Assembly: GCA_964019335.1 (NCBI GenBank)
Contig: OZ025711.1
Coordinates: 434,001 to 498,000, forward strand
Direction: 5' to 3'
Length of the DNA stretch: 64,000 bases
Source of the DNA: Diplonema japonicum
Taxonomy: Eukaryota; Euglenozoa; Diplonemea; Diplonemida; Diplonemidae
Under the pieces are notes generated by a model. That model saw only the letters and a program-made list of their open reading frames with translations. It ran no database searches and was not told where the DNA came from. The position numbers and the translations under genes were made by a program. Shown here piece by piece: positions 59,518-64,000 of the stretch (within the stretch, counting starts at the first letter, position 1; each line of letters starts with the position of its first letter).

Positions 59518-62109
59518 TCATGTGGACAAAACACGTTCCCTGCGGAGGCGTAGCTCCCTCTCCACTAGGGTCTCGGGTGTGCCCGTTACTTGTTGCAGGG
59601 TGAGGGCGTAGAAGTCAGCGTCGGGGCTGGGATACGCACTAGTGACAGATTGCTTCGCCGCCTGTACTCGGGCAGCTTGGGCTTGGTGAAGGGATTCGGG
59701 CCGGGGACGATGCGGAGTCCGAGGCGTTCGAGGGGGTGACGGAGAAGCCAGTCTTGTAGGGTAAGTCTTCATGGGTGAGCGCCTCGTAGGCTTGGGCGGG
59801 GTATGGTATAAATCCTCACTCTCCGTTTTCGAAACTTTCCGCTTTTCATACAAAAATCGCAGCTCGGCAGTAGACTTTGAGAAATGACCCTGCTGGTCGG
59901 TGTTCTTAGACCGACGGGGTTGAACAGTGGTGTTTCTATTCTTCTTGGCACGTTCCCTCTCCTTCTTCTTCTCTTGCGAACGAACCTCACGAAGCTTTGC
60001 AGCCATTGAGTACTTGTTGGTGTGCATCTGTTCGTAAACAGTGTACCCGGCCATCAGGCGGTCACGGTCTTCACATGTTGCGCATATTTTTTCGCTTAAA
60101 AACGCAATCCATCTTCTGAATGCGATTTTCAAGTGTTCTTCAGACGATCTTGTGGTGAGGATGCGTTCGCTTTCCTGTTGTCTGGCGGTGATGCATTCGT
60201 CGGTTTCAATAAGTTTTAAATCGCCTCGTATGCTGTCCTGCTCCTCCATGGTGCGCCACCTCGCACACCTCTCCAAGTGGTTCAGCTCCGGGTCGATGTT
60301 TTCTTCCAAGTCCGACACGATTCTCTCCGCAAAAGGATTGAGCTCAGGGCATTCATCCCCGAAGCTTTCCTGTAGGACCTTTACAAGCTCGGGTTCCCTT
60401 CCTTCCCATTCCTCCAGTACCGCTGGTATGTTGCAGTATTCGTAAGGTTTGTGTTGCATGTAGTAGTACTTGATGAGCCGCACCTCTTCCGAATCTTGTT
60501 TTGGTTTTTTGGAAGGGTCGGCGGGTTCTTCCCCGTACTTCTTGACGAGTGCCTCGAAGAGTTCTTCTTCGTGTCCTTCGTATTTCTTCAGAGTTTCCCC
60601 AGCGGATGGAATCTTGTCCTTGTTGTACTTCTCGTAGAATCGTACAAGCCGTTCTTTGAACGGGTTCGCCTCCTTGAATTTATGCGGTTCCTCACCGCCG
60701 TACTGTTCCAGAAGGGTTTTGACGAATGCTTCTTCCGCACCATGGTGGTCCTTCAGGTTTTTTTCAACGTTCCCAAGCTGCACCGCGTCATGCATGCAGT
60801 ACAGGTTCACAACACGATGCCTGTAGTTGTTTCTGTTCGGCTGTACGTCCAGCGCGTCCGGGCCGTACTTTTCCTTCAAGGCGCTGTACAGATCTGTTTC
60901 CTTTCCCTTGTACTTATTCAGCAGGCTTGGGACACTGTCCATCTTATTAGGGTTGTATTGATAATACATTCTGTGGATCTTGCCCGCGGTGGTGATTTTT
61001 GAAGGGCGTTCCTCTTCCTGTGTGGGTTCGGGGCCGTATTTTGATTCGAGGAGGGACAGCAATGCTTGTTCTCTGCCGGCATATTCAATGAGCTTCTTGT
61101 TGATCACATCGCGTTTCAGGCCTGTTTTGTGGTGGTCCGTCAAGCGGAGTACGCGTTCGGTCCAGTAAGGTTCGGGTCCGTACTTTGCGACGATTTGTTT
61201 CCACAGTTCGGGTTCGTTTCCACGGTATTTTTCGACGAGGTTTTTCGCGTTGCCTGCTTTTTGCGGATCATAGATTGTGTAGTAGTCTCGAATCCGTTTC
61301 TCCCAGTCCTTCTCGGGAGGCTTTTCACCAAGCACTTTGACTTGCTTTGTGTTTTCCGGTTCCGGCCCGTACCTCGCGACCATTGCCTCCATCAGAACAG
61401 GTTCCTGCCCTTTATATTTCTCGAGGAGTGCATCTTCCTTCCCGAGCTTTTCAGGGCAATACGCTTTATAGAATGCTGTGAGACGTTCTTTGAAGGTGAG
61501 CGTGGGAGCTTCCGTTGCAGAACCGTATTTTTTCTGAATCGCGGCGATGAGATCTTTCCCGGGAACTGATTTAAACTTTGCTAGCAGAATGGCATCGATA
61601 TCCACTGATTTGGATGCTGGGTTGGTCGATGATGTGATTACTTGAAACAGTGCTTCGCGTATTTTGAAAAAATTCGTTTCGTATTTTCTGTGCAGGCTTG
61701 CGTGGAGGTCGGGCAACCGTGCAGCGTGGTCCTTGGCGAGCTGTTCTGCTTTTCCCACGTTTTGTGGATTGAAAATTTTGAAGAAAACCTCTAAACCCGA
61801 CTTAGCGCCGTTCTGCTGGCCGGCGCCGTACTTCCTTTGCAGTATTGTGACCAGCTCCATCTCCTTTTTCGCGTATTTTTCCAGCAGAGCGTCTATGTTG
61901 CGGGCTTTGTCAGGATCGTGTTTTTTCAAGATGTCCAGAGCCTTCTCGTGCGCCTTGAAGAACTCTGTGTTATATTTTTTCTCGAGACCTTGTTTCATCG
62001 AATCCTCCTTCCCATTGTATTTTTCAAGAAGAGCCTGCGACGCGCTAACTTTCTGAGGGTCGTACACACGGAAAAACGCTTCTAGTAGGCTGGCCATTGT
62101 GTTCGGCAT
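59518..62109 (-). CDS. Tandem-repeat protein with ~11 copies of a 46-50-residue KYG motif (863 aa)
   Basis: From residue ~5 to ~560 the protein repeats a unit of the form [F/W]-x-x-R-[L/I]-x-x-[F/Y]-Y-x-x-Y-[N/D]-P-x-K, then a spacer, L-L-x-K-Y-x-G-x-E, L-x-x-x-L-x-x-K-Y-G-P-E-P. Good copies include YDPQKAGNAKNLVEKYRGNE and YNPNKMDSVPSLLNKYKGKE; the third, fourth, seventh and ninth copies are diverged. A helical segment (~600-720) and a Pro/Arg/Ser-rich tail follow. I do not know a named domain for this unit. Each unit is predicted to form two or three helices, so the array may be a scaffold, possibly cytoskeletal. Single exon; the ATG follows an A-tract. Confidence 0.85.
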   Translation of the reverse strand: MPNTMASLLEAFFRVYDPQKVSASQALLEKYNGKEDSMKQGLEKKYNTEFFKAHEKALDILKKHDPDKARNIDALLEKYAKKEMELVTILQRKYGAGQQNGAKSGLEVFFKIFNPQNVGKAEQLAKDHAARLPDLHASLHRKYETNFFKIREALFQVITSSTNPASKSVDIDAILLAKFKSVPGKDLIAAIQKKYGSATEAPTLTFKERLTAFYKAYCPEKLGKEDALLEKYKGQEPVLMEAMVARYGPEPENTKQVKVLGEKPPEKDWEKRIRDYYTIYDPQKAGNAKNLVEKYRGNEPELWKQIVAKYGPEPYWTERVLRLTDHHKTGLKRDVINKKLIEYAGREQALLSLLESKYGPEPTQEEERPSKITTAGKIHRMYYQYNPNKMDSVPSLLNKYKGKETDLYSALKEKYGPDALDVQPNRNNYRHRVVNLYCMHDAVQLGNVEKNLKDHHGAEEAFVKTLLEQYGGEEPHKFKEANPFKERLVRFYEKYNKDKIPSAGETLKKYEGHEEELFEALVKKYGEEPADPSKKPKQDSEEVRLIKYYYMQHKPYEYCNIPAVLEEWEGREPELVKVLQESFGDECPELNPFAERIVSDLEENIDPELNHLERCARWRTMEEQDSIRGDLKLIETDECITARQQESERILTTRSSEEHLKIAFRRWIAFLSEKICATCEDRDRLMAGYTVYEQMHTNKYSMAAKLREVRSQEKKKERERAKKNRNTTVQPRRSKNTDQQGHFSKSTAELRFLYEKRKVSKTESEDLYHTPPKPTRRSPMKTYPTRLASPSPPRTPRTPHRPRPESLHQAQAARVQAAKQSVTSAYPSPDADFYALTLQQVTGTPETLVERELRLRRERVLST

Positions 62110-63831
62110 TTTTTTTTTTTTTTTTCTCTAAAAGTTTGTTTTCATTTGAGGATTTCTTTTTCTTTATCCTTCCCCCACCCCCTTTTTTTTGTTAATACTG
62201 CGTTTTCCTCTCGAAGTGAATTTAAAAAAAAAAAAAAAAAAAAAAAGGAAAAAGAAAAGGAATATAATTTGGGGAAAGGTGAGGGTGGGGGGGGTATTTT
62301 TTTTTCTTCCTCTCTTTTTTTTTGCTGGGGATTGGTGGTAGTACTGAATGGAATGGAGAAAAAAAGGGGGGGGGGGAAAGCAAGATAAACCAACAGAACA
62401 CGGGGCAACTTAAAGTTTTAACTTTTACATCAGCGCGTAAAGGTAAACTTAAAGAAACCCTGTCCTGTTGCTGTCTCAAAAAACAGAAAAAACGAAAAGA
62501 AAGGAAAGAGAGAAAAAAAAAAAAAAAAAAAAAAAAGAAAAAAAAAACAATCTTTTGAGCACTGATACAGAGATAACGGAAGGAAAAAAAGAAAAAAGAA
62601 AAGAAAAACCTCTTTCTATTTTTTTTTTTTTTTTTTTTTCAAATCCACTTCCTCCCCTCCTTCTATTTTTTTTCTTAAGAAAACAGAGGACAGGAAAAAG
62701 GTGAAAAATAAGGGGGAAGAAGGGGCGAAAAAATAGGAAAAGTGTGAGAGAGGGAGAAAGAGAAGAGAGAGAGAGAGAGAGCATTTTTTTTTTAAACCCA
62801 AATGTATGCATTTTCCCCCCTTGCTACTCCCCCCCTCCCTTACTCTCTTCACCTAAAACCGAAAAGAGAGAAAAATATATATAACCCCACCCCACCCCCA
62901 ACAAAAAAATAAAGGAAAAAACATATAGAAAAAAAAAAAGAGGTTTTTTCGTGTAAAAAAAAAAAAAAAAAAATGAAAAGGCCGAAATCAGGGGGAGAGA
63001 GGTGGCGAAGCAGAAAAAAAGAAGAAGAAAAAAAGCAAACCAAAAGAAGAAGAAAAAATCCAAAGAAGCCTTTTCTATTTATCGTTGCAGCAACCCTGGG
63101 GTGGGGAGGGGGGGGTAGGGTGGCTCTGCTATTGAGTATGCTGCCTTAAGAACCAACAGCGTTGTGTGACGAGAACGGAAAGAGGAAGGGAAAAAAAAAA
63201 AAAAAGTTGGTACCGCAGAGAAGTGGGGAAAAGAGAGGGGATAGAGAGGTAAAAAGGAAAAGAGAAAAAAAAAAAAGAAAAAAAAAAACAAATACAGTAC
63301 ATTTTCGCCTACACACTGCTTGCATATTACTAGCATATTACACCCCCCTCTTTTTTTCCGTCTTATATTCTTGGTATTTACAAATCAGCCAAGGCAAAAG
63401 GACTATGGGAGTTATCCGATGGGGGTCATCCCCCCCTTTTTTTTTCTTCCCAGAAGAATCTCCCAAGTGATGCGCGCAAAGAAAAAAAAAGGCACAGGTG
63501 GGTTATAGTAATAAATATGTAAATAATAATAATAATAATAAAAAGTTGGCGAGTTGGTTTTTTTTTCATTTACAATTTTTTTTTTTTTTTTTTTTTTTTT
63601 TTAATGGTATGTTTCCTTGTCAAGCTATACAAAAAAAAAGAGGAAAAAAAAAGTAAAAAAAGAAAACAGTAAGTAGCGGCCCAAAGCGCAATGCTTTTTT
63701 TTTTTTTTTTTTTGCCTCCCAATGGTCACTATTTTTGTCCAGGCTTTTTTGACCTGCTGCGACCCAATGGGGAAAAAAAAGGGGGCATCGGGGGGAGAAA
63801 ATAAAATACGGAAAAAAAAAAAAAAAAAAGG

Positions 63832-63866
<35 letters not shown>

Positions 63867-64000
63867 ACGTTGTGGTGGGAACTGTACTGGACGGGAGAAA
63901 AAAAAAAGAAAAAAAAAATGTCCCTTGTCACCACTGTTGTACTCGGCGTTGGTAGGACTCAAAAAAAAAAAAAAAAAAAAAAAAAACTGTTGTTTGCTCT
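62110..64000. other. 1.9 kb low-complexity region to window end
   Basis: Homopolymer tracts of A, T and G, short (GA)n and (AAT)n patches. A small unique island near 63080-63180 contains CAGAGCCACCC-like sequence on the minus strand but no credible gene. Nothing else seen. Confidence 0.6.

Noticed and set aside
63080-63180. Third degenerate copy of the GILT 3' element
   Set aside because: Only a CAGAGCC-like word near an AG is shared; the rest does not align.
1-64000. CRISPR arrays, bacterial operons, phage or viral genes, rRNA genes
   Set aside because: No direct-repeat arrays with spacers, no ribosome binding sites, no viral hallmark proteins and no rRNA sequence were seen; content is eukaryotic nuclear.

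Overview
This window is nuclear DNA of a flagellated, unicellular eukaryote that I cannot place more precisely. The evidence is: cytosolic ribosomal proteins, a large axonemal-type dynein heavy chain, a V-ATPase e subunit, an ARF-GEF, a P4 flippase, a GPI-type/secretory pathway gene pair, a eukaryotic tRNA-Pro, and at least a dozen GT-AG introns. Coding DNA has mixed base composition, while the spacers are saturated with long A/T runs and several G/C runs of 15-25 bases. All confident genes lie on the minus strand. One-strand gene order of this kind recalls dinoflagellates and kinetoplastids, but the many tiny cis-spliced introns argue against a kinetoplastid.

Layout, left to right (every gene is transcribed leftward): dynein heavy chain (3' end outside the window); P4-ATPase with five exons; alpha/beta hydrolase; AIR9-like Ig/PH protein with four exons; a small basic protein; a DedA-like membrane protein; a 1558-residue FAD oxidase-methyltransferase fusion; an ankyrin-kinase-ankyrin protein with three exons; a PhoD-like protein lacking the metal-binding motifs; two nearly identical copies of ribosomal protein L27a; a BIG-type Sec7 ARF-GEF; ribosomal protein L3 (three exons); an ataxin-10-domain protein; argininosuccinate lyase; a gene-poor 4.7 kb stretch; a triple CCCH zinc-finger protein; a GST-like protein; a TANGO6/RTP1-like protein; an FCP/SCP-type phosphatase; V-ATPase subunit e (two exons); tRNA-Pro(AGG); a coiled-coil protein; an F-box/MATH-like protein; a ubiquitin-like protein; two tandem GILT-family thiol reductases; and a protein built of about eleven 46-50-residue KYG repeats.

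The most notable observation is the tandem GILT pair. In both copies codon 29, which should be the first cysteine of the catalytic CxxC, is TGA, and the reading frame continues without a break into an intact GILT domain. TGA is a real stop in other genes here, so the pair looks like two Sec-x-x-Cys selenoproteins. Each copy is followed by a ~220 bp segment that is far better conserved than its surroundings. It is either the 3'UTR region that should hold a SECIS element, or a terminal exon encoding a hydrophobic C-terminal anchor, or both.

A second theme is gene structure. The introns are tiny (35-84 nt), often little more than a donor, a long A-tract and AG with no polypyrimidine tract. Many start codons follow directly after a long A-tract, giving poly(A)-like 5' leaders. 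The dinucleotide-perfect frame arithmetic of the spliced models (flippase, AIR9-like, kinase, L3, V-ATPase e) supports these introns. The genes do not form one pathway; the order appears to be ordinary housekeeping and ciliary genes in a single transcriptional direction.
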